Shown: positions 1 to 9,112, numbered from the stretch's first letter. The stretch: DNA of 64,000 nucleotides from Dictyobacter aurantiacus (GCF_003967515.1 NZ_BIFQ01000001.1:3720001-3784000); one strand, 5' to 3'. The notes: generated by a model not told the origin, from the letters alone. Program-made: numbers and translations.

Positions 1-183
1 TATCATGATGTGATCGCCGTAGGGGCCAGGCTTGCCCTGGCTTTGTCGCGCATCGACCTGTTCCCAGGTGTTTACGTTGGGTCGAGTTTGCGTCGGATGG
101 GATGGGAAGGGCATCCCATGAGAACGCGCTGGCGGTAAAGCGGGCCAGGCCGGATAGCCTCAGAGTGGGCTGGGTTCCTTCCG
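1..183. other. intergenic, no gene seen
   Basis: No convincing coding frame on either strand. A small hairpin (25-41, GCCAGG / CCTGGC) followed by TTTG could end a gene lying left of the window. The remainder is GC-rich and unassigned. Confidence 0.4.
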
Positions 184-705
184 TTATTTCTGGAGGGCTT
201 CTAGAAACAGTTCGAGACGTGCCTCGTTGCCTACGAACGGCACGCCATCTATGCGCTGGTTGAACGATATGTCAAATTGCCGACGATCGATGACCGTCGT
301 TGCGTAGAGACCTACCCTCCAGCTATACGTCTCCATGTCGCGCGCATATCCCAGGTATTTGGCCTGAAACGTCACCGGGTGTGTTACCCCGTGTAAGGTC
401 AGGTTACCTGTTACCTTGCTGGTGGTCTCCCCTGTCGGCTCAACCGAGGTGCTTTCAAATGTAATTGAGGGGTATCTCGTGACATCAAAGAAGCCTGCCG
501 AACGCAAATGGCCATCCCTGGCTGATACACCGGTATCAATGCTGGCCGCGTTCACCTGTGCCTTGACCCATGAGTTCTCTGGCTGTTGCGTATCCAGGTG
601 CAGGGTTCCATGTACCTCTTTGAAACGTCCTTTTACCACATTGATCATCAGGTGCATCACCGAAAATTCGATCAGGGTGTGAAAAGGGTCGATTTCCCAG
701 GCCAT
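184..705 (-). CDS. YceI-like family protein
   Basis: 173 residues, the usual length of a YceI-like lipid-binding beta-barrel. The N-terminus WEIDPFHTLIEFSVMHL and the later VTGNLTLHGVTHPVTF are the family hallmarks. No signal peptide is visible, so this is probably a cytoplasmic or non-classical member. It may bind a polyisoprenoid or amphiphilic ligand, but that is inferred from the family only. The start is supported by a strong AGGAGG ribosome-binding site just upstream of ATG. It appears monocistronic. Confidence 0.9.
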   Translation of the reverse strand: MAWEIDPFHTLIEFSVMHLMINVVKGRFKEVHGTLHLDTQQPENSWVKAQVNAASIDTGVSARDGHLRSAGFFDVTRYPSITFESTSVEPTGETTSKVTGNLTLHGVTHPVTFQAKYLGYARDMETYSWRVGLYATTVIDRRQFDISFNQRIDGVPFVGNEARLELFLEALQK

Positions 706-1014
706 ATGCTTCCTCCTTGTGGCATAAGTATGGGTTGAGTAGATGCTGATCAGGTAGCAGGCGCGATATCATCTTTATCTATAGATTATAGAAGTTGATA
801 CTATAAAATTATCATTGATGAGTTGAAGCGCGCTGGCTCGTCTATTGACGATTATATTGATACATACTCACAAAAGCAAGCATTCTTGACAAAAAGTCTA
901 TATAATGATTGATTGATATTATGTATAGATGAGGTTTTTGCGTGCGGATTGTCACGTCCCCAATTGGGGATGTGATGTATCTGGTGGTACATGCGCGCCC
1001 GGGTACGGGGGGAA

Positions 1015-1080
1015 GCGCCCGCGAGGGGCGCACCTACGGGGGAGGGGGCGGAAAATCGGCCGCAAGGGCCGAACCTACGG
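1015..1080 (+). repeat. two adjacent REP-like hairpins with ACCTACG tails
   Basis: Two 17-nt hairpins, each with 6-bp arms and a GCRAG loop, lie at 1015-1031 (GCGCCC arms) and 1056-1072 (TCGGCC arms). Each is followed directly by ACCTACGG. Arm sequences differ while pairing is kept. Related copies occur near 38.8, 39.0, 45.6, 47.5 and 53.9 kb. The second copy's tail contains the stop codon of the minus-strand kinase gene. Confidence 0.7.
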
Positions 1081-2841
1081 GGAGGGGAGGGTCCATACCC
1101 TGGCGTTGCTGAACGATGCGGCGGCGGGGGTGTTGGACCCTTCGAGGGCGATCAGGCCGATTTTGCCACAGGTCAGGGTGCTGTTATGGGCGCTGACGAG
1201 GAAGTGTCGGTTGGCATAGAAGTAGAAGTCGCTGCCACGGGCAATGACGGTGATGGTGTTGCTGACGTGATAGCCGGTGTGAACGGCGGGCGATGAGACG
1301 TGTGTGTAGGGGATGACAGATACGCCAGAGGCTAACAGGTCATAGGCACCTTCGGGTTTGAGCATAAATGTATATCCCCAACGTTTGCTACCACGGCTGC
1401 CAGCGCGAAAGTCGATGCCACCACCCTCACTGCTGAGGTGGGTGATCTGGATCTGAAAGGCCATATTACAGAAGTAGGTGTTGTTGGCGAAACAGACCTC
1501 CAGTGCCTGCGCCGCGGTGGAGGTGACACGATATGTGCCGTTGCTGAAGCCGCAATGCTGCGAGATGGTCCAGTTGTTGCGATCCTGCGCTTTTAGCGGG
1601 TCCTGCCACGTCGGGGGGACGCTGGTGACGAGATGATAGAGCTGATTGGGTCCCGCGCTGGCGATGGCGGCGGACCTCTGGGCGGGCGTGAGGGTGGCGG
1701 TGGGATGGAGCTGGGCAACAGGCGTGTGGCGCGCCGTTGTTGTTTTGCTCATGACGGTGGGGCGTGCGAATGCAGCTATTCCTCCTACGATCAGCAAGAT
1801 TGCTAGCAGTAGGCTTCCCGCGATGATGGGCCAGCGGTGGCGCGGTTGCTGCCGCGCGGCTGACATCAGGGATGGCGAGGTGGATGGGGTGCTCTGCTGC
1901 GCGTGGATGTCCTGCGTTGCCTCGACGTTGCTCTCTATCTTACGGGTAGTCGCGGAGCGTGGCCTGGCTACGGCGGCCCTGGGAGCGGTCACCTCATCAA
2001 GTTCGTCAGTGCTACTTTCCAGGCTGGCCTGAGCCAGGGCGGCGGCGAAATCACCCACGCTGGCGTAGCGCTGGTGTGGATCTTTGGCCAGCGCGGTAAA
2101 GATCACCTTCTCGACGGCTGGTGGAATATCTGGAAGGCGCTCTGAGAGCGGGGGTGGCGGCATCACCAGGTGCTGGCTTACTACCTCGCTGACCGAGCCA
2201 CGGAAGGGACGCTCGCCGCTGAGCCATTCGTAGACGATGGCCGACAGCGCGTACTGGTCGCTGGCCGTCCGGGGTCGTCCTTGAATCTGTTCTGGTGCGA
2301 TGTAGGCGATGGTTCCAGCGATGGTCGCCAGTGTCTGTGACCTGGTGTCATGCGCCATCGAGGCCACGCCGAAATCGCTCAGGATGATATTTCCCTGTTG
2401 ATCAATCAACATGTTTTCGGGCTTCACATCGCAGTGGATGAGCTTTTGTGCATGGGCATAGTCTAGCGCGCTGGCCACCTGCTGCGCGTATCCGACCACC
2501 CTTGCCAGGGGCACACGCGACCCCCTTGAATGACGCTGGCGCAGCGTGCCCCCTGGCGCGTAGCTCATGACCAGGAACGGCCGCATATTCTGCACATCAA
2601 AATCGAGCACCCGCACAATATGCGGATGAAGCAGGTGGGCCAGGATACGCCCCTCCTGACGAAATCCCTCTATCTGCTCGTTCGTCAATCTGGTATGCAG
2701 CACTTTGATCGCCGCGTAGTTGCCCAGGTGTTGATGTTCACCCAGGTAGACATCCGCGAAGCCGCCGCTGCCCAGCAAGCGCAACAGTTGATAATTGCCA
2801 ATACGTTCGCCCACGAGCTGGCTTCCATGCTCAGTTCCCAT
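1075..2841 (-). CDS. Ser/Thr protein kinase, transmembrane, with extracellular C-terminal domain
   Basis: 588 residues. A PknB-type kinase domain (about 17-270) has a glycine loop GSGGFADV, Lys46 in AAIKV, catalytic loop HCDVKPEN (Asp138; HCD instead of HRD), DFG at 156-158 and APEQ. A Ser/Thr-rich linker leads to one transmembrane helix (about 337-359). An extracytoplasmic region of about 210 residues with a beta-sandwich look follows; it is perhaps a ligand-sensing domain, and I do not recognise its family precisely. Likely a signalling receptor kinase. Its stop codon lies inside a REP-like repeat tail. No strong ribosome-binding site is seen at the start. Confidence 0.92.
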   Translation of the reverse strand: MGTEHGSQLVGERIGNYQLLRLLGSGGFADVYLGEHQHLGNYAAIKVLHTRLTNEQIEGFRQEGRILAHLLHPHIVRVLDFDVQNMRPFLVMSYAPGGTLRQRHSRGSRVPLARVVGYAQQVASALDYAHAQKLIHCDVKPENMLIDQQGNIILSDFGVASMAHDTRSQTLATIAGTIAYIAPEQIQGRPRTASDQYALSAIVYEWLSGERPFRGSVSEVVSQHLVMPPPPLSERLPDIPPAVEKVIFTALAKDPHQRYASVGDFAAALAQASLESSTDELDEVTAPRAAVARPRSATTRKIESNVEATQDIHAQQSTPSTSPSLMSAARQQPRHRWPIIAGSLLLAILLIVGGIAAFARPTVMSKTTTARHTPVAQLHPTATLTPAQRSAAIASAGPNQLYHLVTSVPPTWQDPLKAQDRNNWTISQHCGFSNGTYRVTSTAAQALEVCFANNTYFCNMAFQIQITHLSSEGGGIDFRAGSRGSKRWGYTFMLKPEGAYDLLASGVSVIPYTHVSSPAVHTGYHVSNTITVIARGSDFYFYANRHFLVSAHNSTLTCGKIGLIALEGSNTPAAASFSNARVWTLPSP

Positions 2842-3251
2842 TCTGCCAGAAAGATCCTTTCACGCTTTTTTACACTACAACTGTATATCGAATAATCCCT
2901 ATGTCGAGTAACCCGACCACAAGAGCGAGAACGTGCTGGAACACAAGGGTACAGCAGGCCATGCACCAGACATACCTCCAATAGGTGTTACCTCGATACA
3001 TTAATTTTTATTAATATATTAATATATTAATATATTCCGATTTTTCTTTTCTATACCCCAGTACAATGTATGAAGGTATTGATCGTACTACGATAGAACA
3101 TTGCGAAGAGCGAGCTTCGAAGAACGCATGGTGTCAGATCAATAACGGTTGCATCTGTCGATATCGAATTGCTGCTGGCATCTGCGCTGTTTCCTCTTCC
3201 AGATGTGCAATACCGTTTGAATACGTTTTAGTGTAGAAAGAGAGTACCGTA
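2842..3251. other. intergenic with AT-rich short tandem repeat
   Basis: 410 bp without a supported gene, between the divergent kinase gene and the small Gly-rich protein. A 9-bp AT unit (TTAATATAT) is repeated about three times around 3010-3037. It may be part of a promoter region for either side, but no clean -35/-10 pair was identified. Confidence 0.4.
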
Positions 3252-3500
3252 ATGAATAATATTGAGCAAGACTATTGTACATCTTCGACCAACGAAGAAT
3301 TGACTGAAGAGGCGCTGGCTAGCGTCCATGGTGGCCTGTTGCCATTCCCCTGCTCCAGCTGTGGCCTGGGTTATTATGGTGGTGGCTACGGTTATGGTGA
3401 AGGTATGGCCTCGAACTATGGTGCTGGCTATGGCTCAGGTGGACTTTTAGGTCTAGGTATCGGAAACGTCATAGGCATCGGCAACGTCGACCTCCTTTAA
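3252..3500 (+). CDS. small Gly/Tyr-rich protein with double-glycine leader (copy 1)
   Basis: 82 residues. The N-terminal leader MNNIEQDY...NEELTEEALASVHGG matches the pattern of double-glycine leaders processed by C39 peptidase-type ABC transporters. The mature part (about 54 residues after GG) begins LLPFPCSSCG and is rich in Gly, Tyr and Leu, with two Cys close together. It is paralogous to the next gene: the same start context (GTAGAAAG..GTACCGT before ATGAATAAT) and similar 3' flanks. It could be a bacteriocin or RiPP precursor or a secreted structural peptide. No modification or export gene is nearby. Confidence 0.75.
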   Translation: MNNIEQDYCTSSTNEELTEEALASVHGGLLPFPCSSCGLGYYGGGYGYGEGMASNYGAGYGSGGLLGLGIGNVIGIGNVDLL

Positions 3501-3573
3501 TGCGTGATTGCTCTGGATCGTTAACGCGTGTGTCAATAGCGAAGCGTAAGCGGTCGTGAATATACCTATTATC

Positions 3574-3606
3574 AGGGATCCCCCCAATCTGGGGGTGTCC
3601 CTTTTT
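3574..3606 (+). terminator. intrinsic terminator after copy 1
   Basis: A GC-rich hairpin (AGGGATCCCCC / GGGGGTGTCCCT, one mismatch) is followed by CTTTTTC. It ends the first small-protein transcript before the second paralogue. Confidence 0.75.
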
Positions 3607-3809
3607 CTTTACCCTCGGCCAATGTGGTGTGTGAGCTTTCATATAATTATTACTCCAAAATATTCACCTTTATTAACACATAGGTATATTCCATATTGTC
3701 TTTTCTGCATTTCTGTATACTAAGTATTGGTACTAACTGTACCGCGATAAATGCTCCGATTACAATACCAGATCGAATGTATATTAAAGTAGAAAGAAAG
3801 GGTACCGTT

Positions 3810-4124
3810 ATGAATAATAGCAAGCAAGACTATCGTGCATGGTTGACCGGTGAAGATCAGGTTCATTCCAGTGGCGTCCTTGAGTTGACCGAAGAGGCTC
3901 TGGCTGACATCTATGGTGGCTTTGGACCAGGCTGGGGCTACGGCTATGGTTATGGCTACGGCGGTGGCATCCCAAGTTTTGGTATTCCAGGTTATGGTTA
4001 CGGCGGTGGCATCCTGGGTGGCGGCATCTTCGGTGGCTTCGGTGGCTATGGCTATGGTTACGGCTATGGCTATGGCTACGGTGGCGGTGTTTTGGGTGGA
4101 AGTCTGGGGCGCTTCATCCGTTAG
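3810..4124 (+). CDS. small Gly/Tyr-rich protein with double-glycine leader (copy 2)
   Basis: 104 residues from the ATG at 3810, chosen because its context (AAAGGGTACCGTT then ATGAATAATAG) matches copy 1. The leader MNNSKQDY...VLELTEEALADIYGG has the same ELTEEALA core and terminal GG. The mature region is almost wholly GYG and GGG runs with scattered Ile, Phe and Pro, and ends LGRFIR; unlike copy 1 it has no Cys. It probably arose by tandem duplication with core expansion. Function unknown; a secreted peptide or RiPP precursor is the best guess. Confidence 0.75.
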   Translation: MNNSKQDYRAWLTGEDQVHSSGVLELTEEALADIYGGFGPGWGYGYGYGYGGGIPSFGIPGYGYGGGILGGGIFGGFGGYGYGYGYGYGYGGGVLGGSLGRFIR

Positions 4125-4197
4125 TTCTCGCTTAAAATGATTCGTTAGCACGTGTATCCAACTCGAAGCGCAAGCAATAGTGGGCATGCCCACCACA

Positions 4198-4231
4198 AGG
4201 GACCTCCCAACGCGGGGAGGTCCCTTTTTTT
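4198..4231 (+). terminator. intrinsic terminator after copy 2
   Basis: An 11-bp perfect stem (AGGGACCTCCC / GGGAGGTCCCT) is followed by a run of T. It separates the small-protein gene from the convergent histidine kinase gene. Confidence 0.85.
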
Positions 4232-4277
4232 CTTCATTCTCGGCCAGCATGATTCTGCTGACGTTCATCTTCTCCGC

Positions 4278-6068
4278 TTATTTTGCCAGTAAGGCAACGA
4301 TCGGCAGGGTGAGCCAGAAGGTTGTTCCCTGCTCTGGATGGCTCTGTACCCCGACCTGGCCGTGATGTTGCTCAATGAGCATGCGGCACAGGTAGAAGCC
4401 GGTCCCCAGGTTCATATCGGCGCCGTGCTGGGTCGCTAGCTCTTTCTTGTGAGAGAAGTGTTGCCAGAGGGCCTTTTGCTCTTCTGTGACGATTCCCAGG
4501 CCCGCGTCATGGACCAGAATCAAGGCCACCGTATCGGTGACGATCAGCTGGATCGCCACGGGTTGCGCGGCGCCTGAATGGCTGAGGGCATTGACCAGGT
4601 AGTTGGTGAGCACCTGGACGATCTGCTGACCATCCGCGCGGATAAAGACGGCCTGAATTCCGGGTGGCACCTTCAACGCTATGGCGCGCTCGGGCGCGCT
4701 ACGCCGCACCCTGTCCAACGTGTCGTGCAGCAGGGTGAGCAGATTCTCCTCTTGCATGCGCGCCTCGGTGGGCTCCGCCGGGATGGAGAGGGTATCGATC
4801 ATGCCATTGAGGGCGTCTTGCTGCAGGTCGGCGCATTCGATGGCGGAGGCCAGGGGGTCCTCGATCTGCTCAATCGACATGTTTACCTCCCCCGTCTGCT
4901 CTCTAATCTGTCGCTTCAGCCTGTTTAAGCGATGCTGGGCCAGCTGGATATTGCCGATGATCCCGGTGAGCGGGGTTCTCAGCTCATGGCTGGCTAGCGT
5001 CAGGAAATCATTGCTCAGGCGGCCGACCTCTTGTTGCACCAGTGAGCGGGTGCCGGAGGCGATGCGTTCATGCAAGATGCCCAGGCATTCCACGAGCAGC
5101 TCGATCTCGACTACCACGATCTTCGCCAGCTGTATCTCCTCCGGCGTGTATCCGTTGGCAGAGCTAGCTTTGAAGACGATCAGCTGCCCGGCGAAGCGCT
5201 CCTCCAGAAAGAGGGGGAGCAACAGCAGATCCTCAGAGTCGAACACTGGCAAAAACGATGGGAGCTTGCGCAGATCCTGGGAAGAGATCTGCACCTCCTG
5301 GCGCGCGGAGAGACGGGCTATCACTTGGTCGTCGACAAACATCGAGGCGACCACTCCTTTGGCTGCCCGTACGACCTGCTCTTGTTCCGGGGTGAAACCA
5401 CTGCCCGCGATATACCATAGCTGCCCGGAAGATCCAGTCGCCGTGAGCATTACGCGCCGACCATCCAGGACCTGGTGGATCATATCCATCAGTGGCCGGG
5501 CGATCGAGGAGACCAGTGGGGAGAGGAGCAGAGACCTTTCGGGCAGCATGCGGGTGCCATACGCGGGCAGGGAGGCGATGGCCATGTTGAGGGCCGCGAT
5601 CGTCTCGTGTACCTGCTGAAGATGGAGCCCTTGCTGATAAGGGGATGTGACCTGCCGGAAGACCGCCATCGTGCCCGCCACCTGCTCCGTGTCATCCAGC
5701 AGCGGCGCGTGCCAGAAAGCGACCGTGGCCTGGCGCCCGGAGGGCAGGTGGAGCAGTAGCGTCTGTTCTGGCGCATAAGGCTCCACCGGGGGCTCTATCC
5801 CGAGCTGGGAGAGCCAGAGCTCCTGGTGGCCTGCCGCCTGGGGGTCGTCACCCCGTTGAAAGGTATGCAGAAAGCGCTGGAAATCTGTCCCTCTATATAC
5901 CGCTTCAGCCGACACCTCAAAGAGCGTGAGCGCCGCCGGGTTCATCTGCAGAATCTTCCCCGCCTGGTCACAGATGATCACGCCCTCCGTGAAAGGCTGA
6001 AAGAGGCCCTGCAGCCAGGCGCATGGTACCGTCACCTGTCGTGTATTTTTCCCAGGGATATGCCTCAT
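4278..6068 (-). CDS. sensor histidine kinase with PAS and GAF-like regions
   Basis: 596 residues, no transmembrane helix, so probably cytoplasmic. An N-terminal PAS-like domain (about 15-125) contains EGVIICDQAGKILQMN. A GAF-like middle region (about 190-335) follows. The HisKA dimerisation helix carries the phospho-acceptor His in SHELRTPLTGIIGN. The HATPase_c domain has an N-box (TNYLVNALSHS), G1 (HDAGLGI) and G2 (GTGFYL). No cognate response regulator lies beside it, so it is an orphan kinase. It is convergent with the Gly/Tyr-rich peptide genes; any functional link is speculative. Confidence 0.93.
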   Translation of the reverse strand: MRHIPGKNTRQVTVPCAWLQGLFQPFTEGVIICDQAGKILQMNPAALTLFEVSAEAVYRGTDFQRFLHTFQRGDDPQAAGHQELWLSQLGIEPPVEPYAPEQTLLLHLPSGRQATVAFWHAPLLDDTEQVAGTMAVFRQVTSPYQQGLHLQQVHETIAALNMAIASLPAYGTRMLPERSLLLSPLVSSIARPLMDMIHQVLDGRRVMLTATGSSGQLWYIAGSGFTPEQEQVVRAAKGVVASMFVDDQVIARLSARQEVQISSQDLRKLPSFLPVFDSEDLLLLPLFLEERFAGQLIVFKASSANGYTPEEIQLAKIVVVEIELLVECLGILHERIASGTRSLVQQEVGRLSNDFLTLASHELRTPLTGIIGNIQLAQHRLNRLKRQIREQTGEVNMSIEQIEDPLASAIECADLQQDALNGMIDTLSIPAEPTEARMQEENLLTLLHDTLDRVRRSAPERAIALKVPPGIQAVFIRADGQQIVQVLTNYLVNALSHSGAAQPVAIQLIVTDTVALILVHDAGLGIVTEEQKALWQHFSHKKELATQHGADMNLGTGFYLCRMLIEQHHGQVGVQSHPEQGTTFWLTLPIVALLAK

Positions 6069-6284
6069 GATCGCTATCTCACCCTATCTTCTCTATCCTC
6101 CCTGATCTTTCTCCGCGAACGCCCTCCCGGCTCGCGGCTCTTTTCCACATACGATAAAAACCACCGCAGCAGCGATGAGTCATTCTATACCCTGGCATGA
6201 GCAGCATGCAATCTCGTCAATCAGAGATCGTGTATCCCGGCGAATTTTAGAGGCCACAGAAGGCCTCGTCCAACTGGCTAGTTC

Positions 6285-6432
6285 CCATATTGAGTGTTAA
6301 CGCAACCTGGCGCAGCCCTAAGGTAGGGAAGACGAACACACATCCACCTGGTGGTCTTCCATATTGAGTGTTAACGCAACCTGGCGCAGCCCTAAGGTAG
6401 GGAAGACGAACACACATCCACCTGGTGGTCTT
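6285..6432. repeat. 74-bp tandem direct repeat, two copies
   Basis: Copies at 6285-6358 and 6359-6432 appear identical, each starting CCATATTGAGTGTTAACGC and ending GGTGGTCTT. A third, degenerate start follows at 6433 and runs into a long perfect hairpin. It lies between the convergent ends of no obvious gene pair and is non-coding. Confidence 0.85.
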
Positions 6433-6438
6433 CCATAT

Positions 6439-6490
6439 TGTATATTAATGCAACCGAGGCGCGAATGCGCCTCGGTTGCATTAATATACA
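6439..6490. repeat. 24-bp perfect inverted repeat with 4-nt loop
   Basis: Arms 6439-6462 and 6467-6490 are exact reverse complements around GAAT. The arm begins TGTATATTAATGC and ends GAGGCGC. The outer bases resemble the start of the adjacent 74-bp repeat (CCATATTG..TTAA.GCAACC). There is no T tract, so it is not a classical terminator for the minus-strand gene to its right. Confidence 0.85.
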
Positions 6491-6566
6491 AAACCAGTGC
6501 GGACGCGCAGCGGACGCGCGTGCGGGGGCGCTCAAGCCTGCCAACCAGAAGAAAGGAAGACCCCCC

Positions 6567-8309
6567 TTAGGATTTTGGCTCAGGCCGGTAGAGTATATAG
6601 CCATCTAGCTTATGGCGCACAAAGTAACGCCCTATCTGATCATTGGTCTTCTTTACCAGGGCCTGTACATATGGCAAGCAGTCATAGAGTGGCCTGGTCG
6701 TGAGCGTAAAATCCGTCGCGCACATAAAGGGAGACCTTTTAGAGTTCTTCAAGGCAACCCTGAACGCGGGGATGCGCTCATGCCTGGGGCTACCCTGGTT
6801 ATCAATGACAGAGCAGACAATAGGGTGCCTGGTATTGATGGTGGCCACCACCAGGCTGTAACAGGTCCAGTAGTCGGTGTAAAGATAGGAGACGTGCAGC
6901 GCATTCAGCTGATCGATCAGATGCTGGCGCCGGGCGATCTCAGCATGTGCCTTTGGGATCTCGATAAAGGCCATGCCGGTCCCCGCGATAAGGATCATTA
7001 TCAGCGCGCCGAGGATGGCCCGGCTCCCATAGAATCGCACCCTGGCCCATCTGTGGCCCTCGCGCAGAGAACGGGCAGCATAATAGAGGGGGGCTAGCAT
7101 CGCTGGCGTGACCACAAAGAGACTGACCAGATAGCGTGCATGATACCCCGGCTGGTCAACGGGTCCCGCACTGTTAATGTAGATCAGGATCGATAGCACG
7201 GCGGCCCCGAGCAGACAGAGCCGGGCCACATAGCTTACCTGTTGCCTATGCTGTTCTACCTGGCTCAAGCCCTTCTGGCTCTGCTTGAGATAGGTAAGCG
7301 CGGCGATGGCGATCGCAATAGAGGCCGCCATCAACAGGATATAGCCAAGGCTCCAGCTGGATTGAATGATGCCGCAGGTGAGCGAGCGGCGCGTATTATC
7401 GCCCATAAAAGGGTACTCGATCACCGGGCAAAATGGGGAGCCGGTAGCAGTCGGCAGGCTGACCTGGAATGTCTCCACAACTTTGTGCCAGAGGGTCAAT
7501 TGTTCTGGCCTGGCGTCAAGCGGGGCGCCTTCAGCCTGAGATAGTAAACCTCCCAGCAAACTCTTGCCTGGATTCTGGAGCGCGTAGAGTATGGTCGGCA
7601 GCAGGCCAATCGCGCCTCCCACCAGTCCAATCAGCCAGCCGCCGTAGATAAAGATCTCGCGCCAGCAAAAGACCAGTAGCAGCAGGGTCGCCATCAGGTA
7701 GAGAGGCGCACCGACCATATCGCTCCAGATGCCAAGCCCTACGATGATGCCAAAGCACAGATAGCCGGGCAAGCGCCGCAACCGGCTGCTGACAGTCGTG
7801 TGTCGCTGATATGTATAGGAGAGCCGGGCCGCCAGCAAGAATGAGAGCGCGCCAAAGACCAGTGTCTCAGCGGACCCCCCAGTCGCCAGGACGAGGCGCC
7901 CCACATATGAGAGCGTACTGACGCTGAGGATGGCCAGCGTGAGCAGGGCCAGCTTTGGGGAGTAGAGCAGTCGGGTGAGGTGATACATCACCACAAAGAA
8001 AACACCCATCAGCAGAACGACCCCCAGGCGCAGAGCCGTAATAGAGAGTCCGCCTGTGAGATGATAAAAGAGCGCCCCGAGATAGGCTTCTATCAGCCCC
8101 ATATAGTCCTGCCCATAAAAAATCACAGGGGTTTTTCCATGATAGGCAATATCGTTGGCGATAAGGGCCATCACGCTTTCATCACTATTCGTGGCAGGCC
8201 AGTGCAGGAGGATGAGCAGAATGCGCAGCATGAGAGCGAAGGCAATGATGCAGGTGGCAACGAGGCCATATGAGTGAGTTTTACGACGGCCCAAAAGAAT
8301 ATTTAGCAC
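6567..8309 (-). CDS. polytopic membrane glycosyltransferase (GT39/ArnT-like)
   Basis: 580 residues with about ten or more predicted transmembrane helices. The first periplasmic loop has NSDESVMALIANDIAYHGK, matching the acidic motif of PMT/ArnT-type enzymes that use polyprenyl-phosphate sugars. The soluble C-terminal part (about 450-580) faces outside. Acceptor unknown; likely surface glycan or protein glycosylation. The start is GTG at 8309, supported by GAGGAG upstream. It appears monocistronic; the upstream lipoprotein gene is on the same strand. Confidence 0.85.
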   Translation of the reverse strand: MLNILLGRRKTHSYGLVATCIIAFALMLRILLILLHWPATNSDESVMALIANDIAYHGKTPVIFYGQDYMGLIEAYLGALFYHLTGGLSITALRLGVVLLMGVFFVVMYHLTRLLYSPKLALLTLAILSVSTLSYVGRLVLATGGSAETLVFGALSFLLAARLSYTYQRHTTVSSRLRRLPGYLCFGIIVGLGIWSDMVGAPLYLMATLLLLVFCWREIFIYGGWLIGLVGGAIGLLPTILYALQNPGKSLLGGLLSQAEGAPLDARPEQLTLWHKVVETFQVSLPTATGSPFCPVIEYPFMGDNTRRSLTCGIIQSSWSLGYILLMAASIAIAIAALTYLKQSQKGLSQVEQHRQQVSYVARLCLLGAAVLSILIYINSAGPVDQPGYHARYLVSLFVVTPAMLAPLYYAARSLREGHRWARVRFYGSRAILGALIMILIAGTGMAFIEIPKAHAEIARRQHLIDQLNALHVSYLYTDYWTCYSLVVATINTRHPIVCSVIDNQGSPRHERIPAFRVALKNSKRSPFMCATDFTLTTRPLYDCLPYVQALVKKTNDQIGRYFVRHKLDGYILYRPEPKS

Positions 8310-8457
8310 GTGCGGCTCCTCAGCTTAGAGTGGCGTTAAATGCACCCAGGTCAATGGATATGCACTTATTTCATCGCATCACTATTCTATGGACCGAGCG
8401 CTTAAAAGTCAAGAAAAGCGCAAAAACATTATTGCTGTACCACGTTATGATTTGTTG

Positions 8458-8922
8458 CTACCAGTACAGCCCAGTGCATATCATCTCCTGCAACTTCAAT
8501 ATTGATCGTACTCTGTTTCCCAGCTCCGGCAGGGGCAGAATATTGGCCTCTGACCACCTGTGAGGGATTCGAGCATACGTTGTCGCCTGGTTCCCTGTGC
8601 CGAGATCTACGCTAATGTGGCCTTTTCCCTGGCAGGTGAGAAGAACAACGACAGCTGTATCAGTTGTAAATGCTCTACTTACGCGGTGATACGCATCACC
8701 AGTGTGATTATAGACAACCTTCCAGCCTGGATCAGCCACCAACGCTGGCATAGCGCCAGGGGTGGACGCCACGCTGCTCCCTGCTGTAGGAGAACTGATA
8801 GAAGAGACGGGCGTCGATGTTGTGCTTGATGTGGGTGTATTCGCGCTATCGCACGCTGGGAGAAGCAGGCAGCCTGCCAGCAAAAAGAACACGAAAAAAG
8901 CCAGGGCCAATTTACTTCTCAT
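8458..8922 (-). CDS. putative lipoprotein, function unknown
   Basis: 154 residues. Signal peptide MRSKLALAFFVFFLLAGC carries a lipobox LAGC; a second possible lipobox (LPAC) follows six residues later. A Ser/Thr/Pro-rich linker then leads to a small beta-rich domain (PGWKVVYNHTGDAYHRVSRAFTTDTAVVVLLTCQGKGHISVDLG). This domain layout is common in surface lipoproteins, but I do not recognise the family. AGGTGAAAG precedes the ATG. Probably membrane-anchored outside the cell. Confidence 0.75.
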   Translation of the reverse strand: MRSKLALAFFVFFLLAGCLLLPACDSANTPTSSTTSTPVSSISSPTAGSSVASTPGAMPALVADPGWKVVYNHTGDAYHRVSRAFTTDTAVVVLLTCQGKGHISVDLGTGNQATTYARIPHRWSEANILPLPELGNRVRSILKLQEMICTGLYW

Positions 8923-8981
8923 CTTTCACCTGCTGTTCTATCTTTTTATAAACTGGCTTTTATTTTGCAGGCATAAAAAAA

Positions 8982-9028
8982 GCGCGCCCAGCAGGGTTCG
9001 AACCTGCGGCCAACCGCTTAGAAGGCGG
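8982..9028. repeat. left attachment site (attL), tRNA-Arg 3' fragment
   Basis: Matches 31356-31402 with one difference (T at 8997 versus C at 31371). It covers the acceptor 3' strand, T arm, variable region and anticodon-stem 3' side of tRNA-Arg in minus orientation, then diverges at the anticodon loop. The 5' half is absent, so it is not a functional tRNA. Confidence 0.9.
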
Positions 9029-9112
9029 GCAGTCGCTAAATCACCGGACGCTTGATATGGATTGGCTCTAGAGGCCGATTCACACAATTCAAAAAGAATA
9101 CAAGCTTAAATG

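Noticed and set aside
886..906. TTGACA and TATAAT as a sigma70 promoter
   Set aside because: The two hexamers are only nine bases apart, too close for a promoter, and no plus-strand gene follows.
3720..4268. 182-codon minus-strand frame opposite the second Gly/Tyr-rich gene
   Set aside because: Its Thr/Ala/Ile repeats are the antisense image of Gly-Tyr codons, and it reads through a terminator.
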